Part shown: piece after piece, positions 8,441-22,282 of the stretch
How positions within the stretch are numbered: position 1 is the first letter of the stretch
Layout of the letters: every line of letters begins with the position of its first letter
NCBI RefSeq assembly: GCF_963678975.1
Contig: NC_089281.1
Coordinates: 4,551,277 to 4,615,276 of the forward strand
From: Dysidea avara
Lineage: Eukaryota > Porifera > Demospongiae > Dictyoceratida > Dysideidae
DNA: 64,000 nucleotides
Direction: 5' to 3'
Translations under genes and position numbers: made by a program
The notes under the pieces: model-generated
Told to the model about the DNA's origin: nothing
Seen by the model: the letters and a program-made list of their open reading frames with translations, nothing else
The model's database searches: none

Positions 8441-10815
8441 TTAATTAATACTGCCAAGGTGCTGTGAAGATATTGCGAGGCCAGTTTCTGGTCAATGTAT
8501 TTTGTGAGAAAGTGCAACTCCCCCTGATCCTTATAATATGCAGCTGTATGACAATACTTCAACTACAACATAACTACTACAACACGATAAACACTTAAGA
8601 ACATATAAAGGTGTAGGCATATTGAAATCTATGCAGCTGGGGTAGTGATTTTTGTGTTAGAGATGTTTTATTATATAATAAATATATATATATGATACTT
8701 CTTTGGGTGATGTTGGACTCGCCAAATTTGATCGGCAAGTGATAGCTAAGGCTCCTCCACCATGATTGGATGCCACTTAGTTCTTATATGTACAATGGAG
8801 ACACATTGACAAATTTTCGTTTATCTGCTATTATACGCTACATGTGTGTTGCTAAATATTCTGGAATTTTGTATAAATGCGACAATGCAGTCATAAACTA
8901 TAGTCCAGAGACAGTTATAATACTTTTCAAATCTCAGTGAAAATGTCAGACAACCTAAACCATTACCTGACATTGATATGCTACTGTTTTACACAATTCG
9001 TCATAATAGGAAAATCCTTACAATACATTGATAGAATAGAGTGACTCAACCTATAATAATGTAATCATTGTTGCCTAATTGCGTTTGCTATTATTGACAA
9101 TGCTTCACTATAAAAACTCTACAACTTCCTTCTATTTTGATCTGACATTTTGTCAGGCAGGTTCCATTATGGTCAGCCATGCATGATATTTGCCTGACAA
9201 ATGGCCTATGTCAGGCAGTAATAATTGACTCTGAACTATACTGGTGTAGACCGTGTATAGTGTTCTATATTTGAAGTGTTTTCAGTGTGAAATACGAGCA
9301 GTGTCAGCAATAAAGATGTAGAGGGGCAGTCAGCAATGTTATGTTTTATCATACAGCATGATGGTAATGATGTACTGACCAGCAGTCAAAATGTGAACAC
9401 TTTCTTCAGTAGCAATCAAATCAATAGTGACTTTCTATTGTGGTGCAAAGTTATAGGTATACTAGTATGTGTAAATATTTAGTTAAGCCTTTAGTACAGT
9501 CAGCAACAAAGTTAAAAATATGATTATATAGTTGTCATCTTTGTCTAGTATGGTATTGTCCTAACCTACAGTCCATCATTGGGAGCCTAGCCAACTTGGT
9601 GACCAAACACTCACAATGAACTTATTGACTACTAATGCAGTATACAGTCAGACCAACCATTTTTTGATCTGAATTCAATTCTAATTAAATCTTGCACTTA
9701 ATCTCAGTTATCTGGAAATGTACTTTAGTTATACCCAGAAACACACATATGTAGACCACACCGACCACATCAGTGTAATTGACACCAGAGCTTTTAGATA
9801 TACTTGTAAGCTGCAGGCTGAACATCACTGTTGTAAAATAATTATAAGTAGGGTGAACTAATGAGTAGCTAAGATTGCATGCCAATATAATTGCCCGATT
9901 TCTTTTGCAAGTAATACGTATGTGATAAGAAGACCGAGAAGAGAATATTTTCTAACATTTAGTAGAAATCAGTAAAAATTTACAAACACACACTAAGTAA
10001 TGATTATTATGATGTAAATAAACCAGCATGCATCCAGGTAATAAGGTATATATTAACTAAAAACTTAAACGTTCATCATAATTAATTTTATACTTATGGT
10101 AAAGAAATGAAATTATATATGATGAAAATGAAAACAAAATTGTGGCTGCTTGACTGTCACTCATCATACAGTATGATAGTACTGTATAGTAGGGACCACA
10201 AAGGTTTGGGCATGGCCCATGAAAAAACATCACCCAAAAACCAGCCTCACTTTTCTCTGAAAACGATGACTTACCAGTGTCCTCCTTTGTGTCTCATTCA
10301 TCTTTGCTTACAGAGAAAGGTGCCAATTTGGTGGGAGTGTGTAATGGCTTTCCTTCATAATGGAAATCATCCAGAGTGGCTACTTTGATTGCAGCGGTGC
10401 TTTTCAAACAGTTCTTGATTCGTAATACTGTGTAACGGGTTGAACATAGCCAACAACAAAGACTTCACTTTTCAGATGATAATTGATAGCTGGGGCATTT
10501 GTTTCTTTTGATGCAGTATGCGTGGATTCACCAGTCATAATAATTTTATTTTACAAAAAAGTTAACAGACAAGTACGCAAAAATTGGAATTTTCAATGGT
10601 CCCTACTCAAGTTGAAAAGTCCAATTTTTTGTGTACTTGTTTGTTCTACAGCACAGGAAGTAGTCAAAATACCTTTTGACTACTTCCTGTATACCCTAGA
10701 ACAAATTAATGATTCAGTGAAAAGTACACAAAAAATTTTGGAATTTTCATAACAATCACACATATATACTCTAACTTGCTTGTACACATAAAGGTACCAC
10801 TCTTCATGCATATAA

Positions 10816-11753
10816 GTTATAGTTATATCCCGCTACGAGGGTGATACCATTGTTATTACACGAGTCTGAGGCGAAGCCGAGGACGAGTGTAATAACAATG
10901 ATATCATCCGAGTATACGGGATATAACTATTTTATATTCCAGTGCGCGGGAGTGCGCAGAAGTTTACGGATAGTAAATTAAGTTCCGGTTTGAGTTCCTG
11001 TCACTGTGCTCAAGATTTCGTCCGAATTGTGTGGAGATTCTACTTCGTATCTACAAGAGAGACCTTACATACTGCCTACAAATTGTAGCAGAGGGCGGTG
11101 TTATGAAGCAGCGGTTCCAGGTACGATTCGCCTTCGTCAGAAATTGGTATGGTAGTGTCGCGTGGTGTCACGTGGTGTCGCGTGGTGTGCAAGAGAAAAA
11201 TAAAGACCAACAAATGGCTACCATAGTCCGAGATAGAACGATGAAGCTAGAGGAAGTTAGTTCTTCACCATAGTGACTGTTGGGAGTGATTGCTGGAGCG
11301 AAAATCGTCACGGACTATTCTTGACATTTGTTAAACTATCGTATTGGTAACTTGTAGTGTTATTGTGTAAAGGATTAACAGTTTTCTTGTAAGATTTAGC
11401 TAGTTTTAAGTGCTGTATTGGTGTGTTTTGTATCAGTATTTTCTTATTTGGCTCTTTGTTCCATTGGTAAACAATGCCATTCGCGGTTATTATGATGTCA
11501 TGAAAGAGACTGAGTGGCTCCGCAACAGGATGATAACTAATATATCGTACAGTAGCAGCGCCGCTCTGTCTAGCTGTATGGTAGTTATAACACAGCGCAT
11601 CGCTTTGATACTCCCACGCACTACTCCCTCATTTGTGGCATCTCTTATCCTGTTTAGAAGTGTCCACGTATATGGTCTGATAGAAATTAAACATTTATTG
11701 TTTAAAAACAAAATTACATATACAAGTGTGGAACGTCTACATATACAGCATAT
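10816..11753. mobile_element. Composite foldback-bearing insertion (unit 2)
   Basis: Co-duplicated copy; palindrome at 10820-10931, 10 bp tandem repeat at 11155-11189 with the same repeat number as unit 1. No supported gene. Confidence 0.5.
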
Positions 11754-11807
11754 CATACACACATGTATATATGTACTATTCCATTTGTGTCAATTATTTA
11801 TTAACAG

Positions 11808-12834
11808 GATCCTGAGGTGTTATGGCTGGGTGATGTGTGGAGGGAGATACTGTTCTCAGTAGTGTTAGCAATCTTAATGATACTGTGTCGACCTAAAGAT
11901 GAATATGGAGGGTATGTACCTCTATGTTGTATTTCTACTGTGTACTATGTTTATAGCAAACAGCTTGTATGTGCTAAAAGATGTTAACAATAATACTTTG
12001 TAGTTCCAGTTTCCTTTTGTGCTTATGCAGATTCAACGAAATAGTTTATGATTATGAAGATGAACCAGAACAAGGAGCAAATAAAAATTTTGGTAAGCAA
12101 TTTATACCGTCTACACAGTAGTTAGTAAGTGAATTGTTATTTTTGACCTAAAGCCAATAGTGACTGAAATATACGTGATTTTCTGACGTCATGTCATACC
12201 CCGTGATGTACCCCTTAGAGACATACACAGGTGAATTTTGGTAGGCGGTAGACCATAGCTTAAGCCTCCAGTATTGTCAGATAGTATTGTGAGAATTGAT
12301 CATGGTCAATTGATCCTTCTCACAAAATTATAAACTACAATATTTAAGGATGTTCACATCTTGTGTTTCATGTATGTGTCATGTGCAGTTGTATGCACAT
12401 ATTTTATAAGCATTTTGTATTCCCTCTCAGATACCATTGTAATGCGCCAACTTCCAAAAGAAACTGCCGATACTGAGAAATTCAAAGAAGTAAAAATTAT
12501 GTCGCATGTTTGTAGTATATGTGTTTCATTATGTGCTCTTCTTTACCACATTTTCTGTTCTACACAATTTTTGCTTACCAGATGACTCCAATTTTTTTAA
12601 CGTTTCAGAATTATGTACTGCAAAATTGATATTTATGTGGTTTATCTGTATATGTATGAATGTGTATGTACATCCTGGGGGTACATATATGTAGTTACAT
12701 CATTAGGCATACAGCCTAACAAGTCCCTGCTAAAGTATATACATTAATAGATAGTTTGCGTATATGTATGCATGACCCATGTACTATAATATTGTTATTT
12801 TCATTTGTTATAGACCCCTGAAGAGAACATGTGA
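11808..12834 (+). CDS. TMEM87-like C-terminal exons (partial gene copy 2)
   Basis: Exons 11808-11911, 12031-12092, 12431-12489 and 12814-12834 repeat the copy 1 layout with all splice borders kept and no stop. One coding change stands out (AAA to GAA, Lys to Glu, early in the second exon). The upstream ~9 kb back to copy 1 holds no exon for the N-terminal membrane domain, so on its own this cannot encode a whole protein; read-through or splicing from copy 1 is possible but unproven. Confidence 0.4.
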
Positions 12835-14183
12835 TGATACTTCAGTTCAAGCAATGCCATAAAGTCATAGGAACTTGTAACCAAGAACAATTTTCAAATT
12901 TGCTGTTAAACAGTATAATGAGATTACATGATCAACTGGCGGATCTCTCATACTGCACAGAGCACACTTGAAATGATGAATATAGATATAATGATATAAT
13001 TAAACCCAACAGTGCTTTCAGAATGTGACCCAAAATGCTTCCTATAAATTATGTTTTTTAAAATTTATTTCTGTTGACTGACTAACTTACCAATGCCTTC
13101 AGACAAGCATAACTCAACAACAGCTATAGCTAGAGGACCTTTTCGTACTGTTCTTCATTTGTAGTGGTGTGTAGGAGGCTGAACATATGTAGCTGAAAAT
13201 GAAGTGTAATGGCAACTTGCACACGTTCAGACACAAAATTAATTTTATGATACATGTATATGTCTAATGCCATTCTTTCTTTTGATGTGGTATGCCGGGT
13301 TCACCAGTTATAATTATGCTAACAAACAAGTATAAGCCGAATCCCATTATTTGTTATGTACTACATGTACATTTTGTAGGAAATTTGATACACTTGAATA
13401 GTCTCACTACTATACTCATTATAGAAATATGTGTACAAGTAATTATTGTCTGCATGGTGCAAATAGATCAAGTCATGTTGTGTACATCATATCTGTGTGT
13501 AGAGCTTTATACAAGTAGGCTAGCTCTACACAATACAATGCACTCTTAAATGTAATGAACTATACATTATCATATGTATATTAGTGACTGATGAACTGTT
13601 AGTTATTATACAGGGGCAGTGTTATCATATGGGCAGTAGGGATCATGAAGGTTTGCACTTTCCTGCCATGAAATGTCAATCAACGACTAGCATCACCTTT
13701 CCTTCACAACAATTTGACAGTATTGGTTAGGTGTTGTAAGCGAGCCTGAAATGAAGTTTCTATGAAATTTTAAACATTATTTTCCTTTTAGCTGAATTGA
13801 CTAATTGTAACTCACTGTTACCTCTGGCCAAGCATAACTTGACTATAATGCTACAGGCTTGGTTTCTTCTTGTGCTGTTTGACATTGCTTAGGCTCAAAA
13901 TGTGCCTTTTCATTTACCTCTGTGCAGCTACAATGAACTTACTGTGTTCCATTTCTTTCTCCATGCACTACCGTGTAGGTGTTGTTATTGGTAGCATGTC
14001 AGTTTTCTTGTGGTGGTTATCACAATTAAATATATATTGTGGATTGATTGCAGAGGTACTTTCTTGTACTGTTTTGCACTGTGTGTCAAGCAGAACGTAG
14101 CTGAAGAAACAAGCCATTCAGTAAGTGACAGTTAAGTTGGAGTGCATGCTTTTTCAGATACACAATTAATTTATGATATGTTT

Positions 14184-14436
14184 TAGGGCTGTGTGACAAT
14201 GAGAAAACCTAAATCTCGATAAGTTCTGATAACAAAAAAACCATTATTTTTATCACGATAAACAATATTCTCACAAGAGTACCCATCTGCCTACTTTTAA
14301 TATACAATAGTCTATGGATATAATTTTATTATTTGATAATAGAGAAACCATTATCATAATTAACTTTATCACGATAATGACATAGGTATCACGATAATAG
14401 ATAATATTGCATTATTGGTATTATCGCACAGCCCTA
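14184..14436. mobile_element. MITE with GGGCTGTG termini (copy 3)
   Basis: Same element at the same place in unit 2. The right terminal repeat reads ATTATCGCACAGCCCTA, one base different from units 1 and 3, and shared with units 4 and 6. Confidence 0.7.
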
Positions 14437-16877
14437 ATATGTTTAACACATTCTATATCCTTTGATGCGATAGAACATCAATGCAGAAGAATACAGTAAA
14501 ACTATCAATAGCCTTACGTTAGTTGACCTACCTGACATGACCACCACATCACAAAGTGATCTCACTATAGAGGTATCCACTAAGTGAGATTTAGTGTATG
14601 AAAATTACATAGCTTTTATTATGATGAATGTAAAGTTCTATAAACCATTCATACACAATACTAAATCTATTGTGTTCACAGATAGTTAAAAGTCAATTGA
14701 TCATCTAAACCTAACAACAGTCATTCTGCTGGTTTGATCTGTTTTGAGTCACACAGACTGATTATTTTTAATGTGATTATATACTTGCTGCATCAAACTT
14801 GATTGCAAGTTGCTGCAGTTAAGATGGTACTCCAGTCCCATCAATCCAACTTTCTGAAGTGAATTAATCAGCAGCTCGTATTTGAAATCACTGATCAATA
14901 ATCAAAATGTGAACACTTTCTTCAGTAGCAAACAAATCAATAGTGACTTTCTATTGTGGTGCAAAGTTGTAGGTACTAGTATGTGTAAATATTTAGTTAA
15001 GCCTTTAGTACAGTCAGCAACAAAGTTAAAAATATGATTATATAGTTGTCATCTTTGTCTAGTATAATATTATCCTAACCTACAGTCCATCATTGGGAGC
15101 CTAGCCAACTTGGTGACCAAACACTCACAATGAACTTATTGACTACTAATGTAGTATACAGTCAGACCAACTACTTTTTGATCTGAATTCAATTCTAAAT
15201 CTTACACTTAATCTCAGTTATCTGGAAATGTACTTTAGCTATACCTAGAAACACACATATGTAGACCACATTAGTGTAAATGACATGTGGCTTTGAGTTC
15301 AAGTTACTATTTGACACCAGAACGTTTAGATAATTATACTTGCAGGCTGCAGGCTGAACATCACTGTTGTAAAATAATTAAATAGGGTGAACTAATGAGT
15401 AGCTAAGATAGCCAATAAACTTTTGCAAGTATTACGTATGTGATTCAGAAGATTGAGAAGAGAATATTTTCTAACATTTAGCAGAAATCATTTTAACCAC
15501 AATCTAAGTTATGATTATTATGATGTAAATAAACCAGCATGCATCCAGGTGATAAGGTATATATTAACTAAAAACTTAAACGTTCATCATAATTAATTTT
15601 ATACTTATGGTAAAGAAATGAATTATACATGATGAAAATGAAAACTAAATTGTGGCTGCTTGACTGTCACTCATCATACAGTATGATAGTACTGTATAGT
15701 AGGCACCACAAAGGTTTGGGCATGGCCCATGAAAAAACATCATCCAAAAACCAGCCTCACTTTACCCTGACAACAATGAAGCAGGTAAAACTAAGCCCAA
15801 ACAAGCCTTCAGATCAACCCAAAGTGCTTTCAACAAGATGCTATGAAATTTTATTAAACGGAATTTTCTAGTGACTGACTAAGTAAATGACTGATGTCTT
15901 CATGTAGACAAGCTTAACTCAATAATGGCTAAAGCTACAGACTTGATTGTTCACTGTTCAATGTTGCTTCAGCTGATATGTGCCTTTTGGCATACCACAG
16001 TACATACAATGTATTCTTCATGGACTTACCAGTGTCCTCCTTTGTGTCTCATTCATCTTTGCTTACAGAGAAAGGTGCCAATTTGGTGGTAGTGTGTAAT
16101 GGCTTCCGTTCATAATGGAAATCATCCAAAGTGGCTACTTTGATTGCAGCAGTGCTTTTCAAATAGTTCTTGATTTGTAATGCTTTGTAACGGGTTGAAC
16201 ATAGCCAACAACAAAGACTTCACTTTTCAGACGATAATTAGCTGGGGTATTTGTTTCTTTTGATGTGGTATGTGTGGGTTCACCAGTCATAATAATTATA
16301 TTTTACAAAAAAAGTTAACATACAAGTACACAAGAAAAAATTAGAATTTTCAATGGTCCCTTACTCAAGTTGAAAAGTCCAAATTTTTATTGTGTACTTG
16401 TTTGTTATGCAGTAGTCAAAATACTCTTTGACTACTTCCTGTATACCCTAGAACAAACTAATGATTGACAAGTACACAAAAAATTTGGAATTTTCATAAC
16501 AATCACACATACTTTAACTTGCTTGTACACATATAAGGTACCACTCTTCATGCATATAAATTGCTTTATTTATTTACCATCCCTAGGAACTTGAATAGGT
16601 CACTAAATTCTAAACTACGTATTAGCTAGCTATAGACCAGTAAACATAAAATTAATGGTATAATAGTGAGACAACTGTTCAGGTCAGCACAACAAGTGAT
16701 GTGTATAAAAAATGGCCCGGCTAGGATCATCACTCTCTAATCCCTGTAAGTTCAGTAAACTTTAGTACAGTTTGGATCAAATACATACTACAACATGACA
16801 TAATGTAATAACATATACAAACTATCTACAACTATTTGCATTGTCCAGTCAATCTATAAAGTCTTTGTTTAGTCATT

Positions 16878-17318
16878 TCACTCAGCAAGGTTGAACTTGA
16901 CTGCAAGATACTTCAGAACAGCTGGTGTACCATGGCCAGAACCCATGGACCAATCAAACTTGGCTGTTGTGATGCTGGAAATACGTAGCCCAGACTTATA
17001 ATCATGAAACTGTTTACCATCAAGTAAAATTTGAATGTAATCATCTTTAGCAATGAATGTAACAGTGACATCTTCCCTTCCTTTAAAATTATATCCATCA
17101 ACTCTTTGTGGTTTCTCCCCTCGTTGATATGGCCATTTTCCATCTATTTGTGATGAAATTACCACTTCTCTTTCATCAAAGCGAGGATTGAAGTGAAGAA
17201 TGATATCTCCCTTATCATTGTACAAGTCTATTTTCACCCTTCCTTCCTTGGGGTTGGTGTAGGCTGCCTCTATACCTCTGCCAGTTTGGAAGTTGGTAAA
17301 GCTAATACTGTTTTCCAT
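16878..17318 (-). CDS. Galectin, single-domain, variant 2
   Basis: Complete 146 aa ORF without introns, same domain layout as the unit 1 copy: H42-F-N-P-R46 and W62 kept, Ser55 and Gln65 at two positions that usually hold Asn and Glu. Diagnostic residues are K29, G37, N77, Q96 and S115. The protein is identical to the copy at 38303-38743. Start chosen at the ATG followed by G, a short distance downstream of a TATAAAAG box. The possible poly(A) signal AATAAA sits at about 16565-16574 on the - strand. The ORF is open and full length, so the copy is probably functional. It converges on the TMEM87-like 3' exons ending at 12834. Confidence 0.88.
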   Translation of the reverse strand: MENSISFTNFQTGRGIEAAYTNPKEGRVKIDLYNDKGDIILHFNPRFDEREVVISSQIDGKWPYQRGEKPQRVDGYNFKGREDVTVTFIAKDDYIQILLDGKQFHDYKSGLRISSITTAKFDWSMGSGHGTPAVLKYLAVKFNLAE

Positions 17319-17375
17319 TTGTAACTCGTATATCTGTCAATATAGTGATGCTATCCACAGAGTAGTTCATATACT

Positions 17376-17401
17376 CTATATAAAAACAGTCTCCTTTTAT
17401 A
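17376..17401 (-). promoter_or_regulatory. TATA-type core promoter of galectin (unit 2)
   Basis: TATAAAAG on the - strand at 17394-17401, about 76 bp before the ATG, with the second TATATAG-like box just downstream. Same arrangement as unit 1 apart from a couple of extra bases between box and start. Confidence 0.6.
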
Positions 17402-19679
17402 CACAACAAACTGTGTAGAGAGTTTCATGAGGTCACTGATTCTTGGAAGTGTGTATTTTTTGCAGCAGCTGTCAGATGAGATTTCCATTGCATAGTATTG
17501 AGACTATTCAAGTGTATCAAATTTCCTAGAAAATGTACATGTAGTACATAACAAATAATGGAATTCAGCTTATACTTGTTTGTTAACATAATTATAATTG
17601 GTGAACTTGGGATACCACATCAAAAGAAAGAATGTCGTTATATCTATGTGTGTGCTTCATCAACTACTGAAAAGAGAAGTCACCATTACACTGTTCAACC
17701 TGCCACACACCATTACAAATGAAGAACAGTACAAGAAGCACCTTCGTCTTTTGGGCTTAATTAATACTGCCAAGGTGCTGTGAAGATATTGTGAGGCCAG
17801 TTTCTGGTCAACGTATTTTGTGAGAAAGTGCAACTCCCCATGATCCTTATAATATGCAGCTGTATGACAATACCTCAACTACAACATAACTACTACAACA
17901 CGATGTATAATTACAAAACACTTAAGAACATATAAAGGTGTAGGCATATTGAAATCTATGCAGCTGGGGTAGTGATTTTGTGTTAGAGATGTTTTACTAT
18001 ATAATAAATATATATATGATACTTCTTTGAGTGATGTTGGACTCGCCAAATTTGATCGGCAAGTGATAGCTAAGGCTCCTCCACCATGATTGGATGCCAC
18101 TTAGTTCTTATACAATGGAGACACATTGACAAATTTTGGTTTATCTGCTATTATACGCTACATGTGTGTTGCTAAATATTCTGGAATTTTGTATAAATGC
18201 AACAATGCAGTCATAAACTATAGTCCAGAGACAGTTATAATACTTTTCAAATCTCAGTGAAAATGTCAGACAACCTAAACCATTACCTGACATTGATATG
18301 CTACTGTTTTACACAATTTGTCATAATAGGAAAATCCTTACAATATGTTGATAGAATAGAGTGACTCAACCTATAATAATGTAATCATTGTTGTCTAATT
18401 GCGTTTGCTATTATTGACAATGCTTCACTATAAAAACTCTACAACTTCCTTCTATTTTAATCTGACATTTTGTCAGGCAGGTTCCATTATGGTCAGCCAT
18501 GCATGATTGCCTGACAAATGGCCTATGTCAGGCAGTAATAATTGACTCTGAACTATACTGGTGTAGACCATGTATAGTGTTCTATATTTGAAGTGTTTTC
18601 AGTGTGAAATACGAGCAGTGTCAGCAATAAAGATGTAGAGGGGCAGTCAGCAATGTTATGTTTTATCATACAGCATGATGGTAATGATGCACTGACCAGC
18701 AGTCAAAATGTGAACACTTTCTTCAGTAGCAATCAAATCAATAGTGACTTTCTATTGTGGTGCAAAGTTGTAGGTATACTAGTATGTGTAAATATTTAGT
18801 TAAGCCTTTAGTACAGTCAGCAACAAAGTTAAAAATATGATTATATAATTGTCATCTTTGTCTAGTATGGTATTGTCCTAGCCTACAGTCCATCATTGGG
18901 AGCCTAGCCAACTTGGTGACCAAACACTCACAATGAACTTATTGACTACTAATGCAGTATACAGTCAGACCAACTATTTTTTGATCTGAATTCAATTCTA
19001 ATTAAATCTTGCACTTAATCTCAGTTATCTGGAAATGTACTTTAGTTATACCCAGAAACACACATATGTAGACCACACCGACCACATCAGTGTAAATGAC
19101 GTTGAGTTCATGTTACTAATTGAAACCAGAGCTTTTAGATATACTTGTAAGCTGCAGGCTGAACATCACTGTTGTAAAATAATTACAAGTAGGGTGAACT
19201 AATGAGTAGCTAAGATTGCATGCCAATAAAATTGGCCGATTTCTTTTGCAAGTATTACATATGTGATAAGAAGACTGAGAAGAGAATATTTTCTAACATT
19301 TAGTAGAAATCAGTAAAAATTTACAAACACACACTAAGTAATGATTATTATGATGTAAATAAACCAGCATGCATCCAGGTGATAAGGAATATATTAACTA
19401 AAAACTTAAACGTTCATCATAATTAATTTTATACTTATGGTAAAGAAATGAAATTATAAATGAAAACAAAATTGTGGCTGCTTGACTGACACTCATCATA
19501 CAGTATGATAGTACTGTATAGTGGGACCACAAAGGTTTGGGCATGGCCCATGAAAAAACATCACCCAAAAACCAGCCTCACTTTTCTCTGAAAACGATGA
19601 CTTACCAGTGTCCTCCTTTGTGTCTCATTCATCTTTGCTTACAGAGAAAGGTGCCAATTTGGTGGTAGTGTGTAATGAG

Positions 19680-19809
19680 ATTTTAAAAATCACTAATTAA
19701 GGGGCGTGGCAACTGTTTTGCTCATGATTTTCGTGAATGAAACAGCTGCCACGTTGTCTCATGAGTGAAGCAGTTGCCACGCACCTCAATTAGCAATTTT
19801 TTAAAATTT
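19680..19809. mobile_element. Small foldback element replacing 1.4 kb (unit 3)
   Basis: About 130 bp with ~37 bp inverted arms: ATTTTAAAAATCACTAATTA plus GGGGCGTGGCAACTG on the left, CAGTTGCCACGCACCTC plus AATTAGCAATTTTTTAAAAT on the right. An inner inverted pair (AACTGTTTTGCTCATGA / CATTCAC region) extends the hairpin. A short GT-rich tail follows to about 19860. It sits where units 1, 2, 4 and 6 have the end of R1 and the composite insertion, so a deletion accompanied or followed its arrival. Confidence 0.6.
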
Positions 19810-19918
19810 CGAGTGAAGTTGTGTGTGCGAGTGAGTGTGATGTTGCGCTTGGGCGGTACCGTATCATACACACATGCATATATGTACTATTCCATTTGTG
19901 TCAATTTTTTATTAACAG

Positions 19919-20945
19919 GATCCTGAGGTATTATGGCTGGGTGATGTGTGGAGAGAGATACTGTTCTCAGTAGTGTTAGCAATCTTAATGATACTGTGTC
20001 GACCTAAAGATGAATATGGAGGGTATGTACCTCTATGTTGTATTTCTACTGTGTACTATGTTTATAGCAAACAGCTTGTATGTGCTAAAAGATGCTAACA
20101 ATAATACTTTGTAGTTCCAGTTTCCTTTTGTGCTTATGCAGATTCAACAAAATAGTTTATGATTATGAAGATGAACCAGAACAAGGAGCAAATAAAAAAT
20201 TTGGTAAGCAATTTATACCGTCTACACAGTAGTTAGTAAATGAATTGTCATTTTTGACCTAAAGCCAATAGTGACTGAAATATACGTGATTTTCATGACG
20301 TCATGTCATACCCCGTGATGTACCCCTTAGAGACATACACAGGTGAATTTTGGTAGGCAGTAGACCATAGCTTAAGCCTCCAGTATTGTCAGATAGTATT
20401 GTGAGAATTGATCATGGTCAATTGATCCTTCTCACAAAATTATAAACTACAGTATTTAAGGATGTTCACATCTTGTGTTTCATGCATGTGTCATGTGCAG
20501 TTGTATGCACATATTTTATAAGCATTTTGTATTCCCTCTCAGATACCATTGTAATGCGCCAACTTCCAAAAGAAACTGCCGATACTGAGAAATTCAAAGA
20601 AGTAAAAATTATGTCGCATGTTTGTAGTATATGTGTTTCATTATGTGCTCTTCTTTGCCACATTTTCTGTTCTACACAATTTTTGCTTGCCAGATGACTC
20701 CAATTTTTTTAACGTTTCAGAATTATGTACTGCAAAATTGATCTTGTGTGGTTTATCTGTATATGTATGAATGCGTATGTACATCCTGGGGGTACATATA
20801 TGTAGTTACATCATTAGGCATACAGCCTAACAAGTCCCTGCTAAAGTATATACATTAATAGATAGTTTGCGTATATGTATGCATGACCCATGTACTATAA
20901 TATTGTTATTTTCATTTGTTATAGACCCCTGAAGAGAACATGTGA
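19919..20945 (+). CDS. TMEM87-like C-terminal exons (partial gene copy 3)
   Basis: Exons 19919-20022, 20142-20203, 20543-20601 and 20925-20945, all open with borders kept. About 60 bp before the first exon the sequence switches to the foldback that replaces 1.4 kb of the usual upstream DNA; the acceptor and its pyrimidine tract survive. The second exon has Lys-Lys in place of Lys-Asn near its end, shared with copies 4 to 6. Confidence 0.4.
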
Positions 20946-22282
20946 TGATACTTCAGTTCAAGCAATGCCAAAAAGTCATAGGAACTTGTAACCAAGAACA
21001 ATTTTCAAATTTGCTGTTAAACAGTATAATGAGATTACATGATCAACTGGTGGATCTCTCATACTGCACAGAGCACACTTGAAATGATGAATAGATATAA
21101 TGATATAATTAAACCCAACAGTACTTTCAGAATGTGACCCGAAATGCTTCCTATAAATTATGTTTTTTAAAATTTATTTCTGTTGGCTGACTAACTTACC
21201 AGACAAGCATAACTCAACAACATTTATAGCTAGAGGACCTTTTCGTACTGTTCTTCATTTGTAGTGGTGTGTAGGAGGCTGAACATAATGTAGCTGAAAT
21301 GAAGTGTAATGGCAACTTGCACACGTTCAGACACAAAATTAATTTTATGATACATGTATATGTCTAATGCCATTCTTTCTTTTGATGTGGTATGCCGGGT
21401 TCACCAGTTATAATTATGCTAACAAACAAGTATAAGCCGAATTCCATTATTTGTTATGAACTACATGTACATTTTGTAGGAAATTTGATACACTTGAATA
21501 GTCTCACTACTATACTCATTATAGAAACATGTGTACAAGTAATTATTGTCTACATGGTGCAAATAGATCAAGTCATGTTGTGTACATCATATCTGTGTGT
21601 AGAGCTTTATTCAAGTAGGCTAGCTCTACACAATACAATGCACTCTTAAATGTAATGAACTATACATTATCATATGTATATTAGTGACTGATGAACTGTT
21701 AGTTATTATACAGGGGCAGTGTTATCATATGGGCAGTAGGGATCATGAAGGTTTGCACTTTCCTGCCATGAAATGTCAATCAACAACTAGCATCACCTTT
21801 CCTTCACGACAATTTGACAGTATTGGTTAGGTGTTGTAAGCAAGCCTGAAATGAAGTTTCTATGGAATTTTAAACATTATTTTCCTTTTAGCTGAATTGA
21901 CTAATTGTAACTCACTGTTACCTCTGGCCAAGCATAACTTGACTATAATGCTACCGGCTTGGTTTCTTCTTGTGCTGTTTGACATTGCTTAGGCTCAAAA
22001 TGTGCCTTTTCATTTATGTCTGTGCAGCTACAATGAACTTACTGTGTTCCATTTCTTTCTCCATGCACTACCATGTAGGTGTTGTTATAGGTAGCATGTC
22101 AGTTTTCTTGTGGTGGTTATCACAATTAAATATATATGTGGATTGATTGCAGAGGTACTTTCTTGTACTGTTTTGCACTGTGTGTCAAGCAGAACGTAGC
22201 TGAAGAAACAAGCCACTCAGTAAGTGACAGTTAAGTTGGAGTGCATGCTCTTTCAGATACACAATTAATTTATGATATGTTG

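Larger units (their letters stand above)
693..9385. repeat. Tandem array unit 1 (about 8.7 kb)
   Basis: Order of parts: TMEM-side direct repeat R1 693-2146; composite foldback insertion 2147 to about 3085; TMEM87-like 3' exons 3139-4166; 3' flank of old dispersed repeats about 4380-5440; MITE 5505-5756; post-MITE segment 5757-6195; galectin-side repeat R1' 6196-7249; galectin 7567-8007 (-); galectin upstream DNA 8008-9385. R1' here is about 0.57 kb shorter than in other units, with the gap at about 7220. 693-5505 matches unit 2 at a nearly constant offset of 8669. Non-coding stretches hold repeats and no further supported gene. Confidence 0.85.
9386..18702. repeat. Tandem array unit 2 (about 9.3 kb)
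   Basis: Parts: R1 9386-10815; foldback insertion 10816 to about 11753; TMEM87-like exons 11808-12834; MITE 14184-14436; post-MITE segment to 14901; R1' 14902-16559 (full length, retaining the part missing from unit 1); galectin 16878-17318 (-); upstream DNA 17319-18702. With unit 3 it makes the first ~21.4 kb higher-order repeat. Unit 4 is its closest relative in layout and encodes the same galectin protein. Nothing else gene-like is supported in the intervals. Confidence 0.85.

Noticed and set aside
8702-8795. Short - strand frame (MASNHGGGALAITC...) repeated upstream of each galectin
   Set aside because: Repeats with the unit, is cut by the 4 kb insertion in units 3 and 5, and shows no domain; probably a dispersed repeat.
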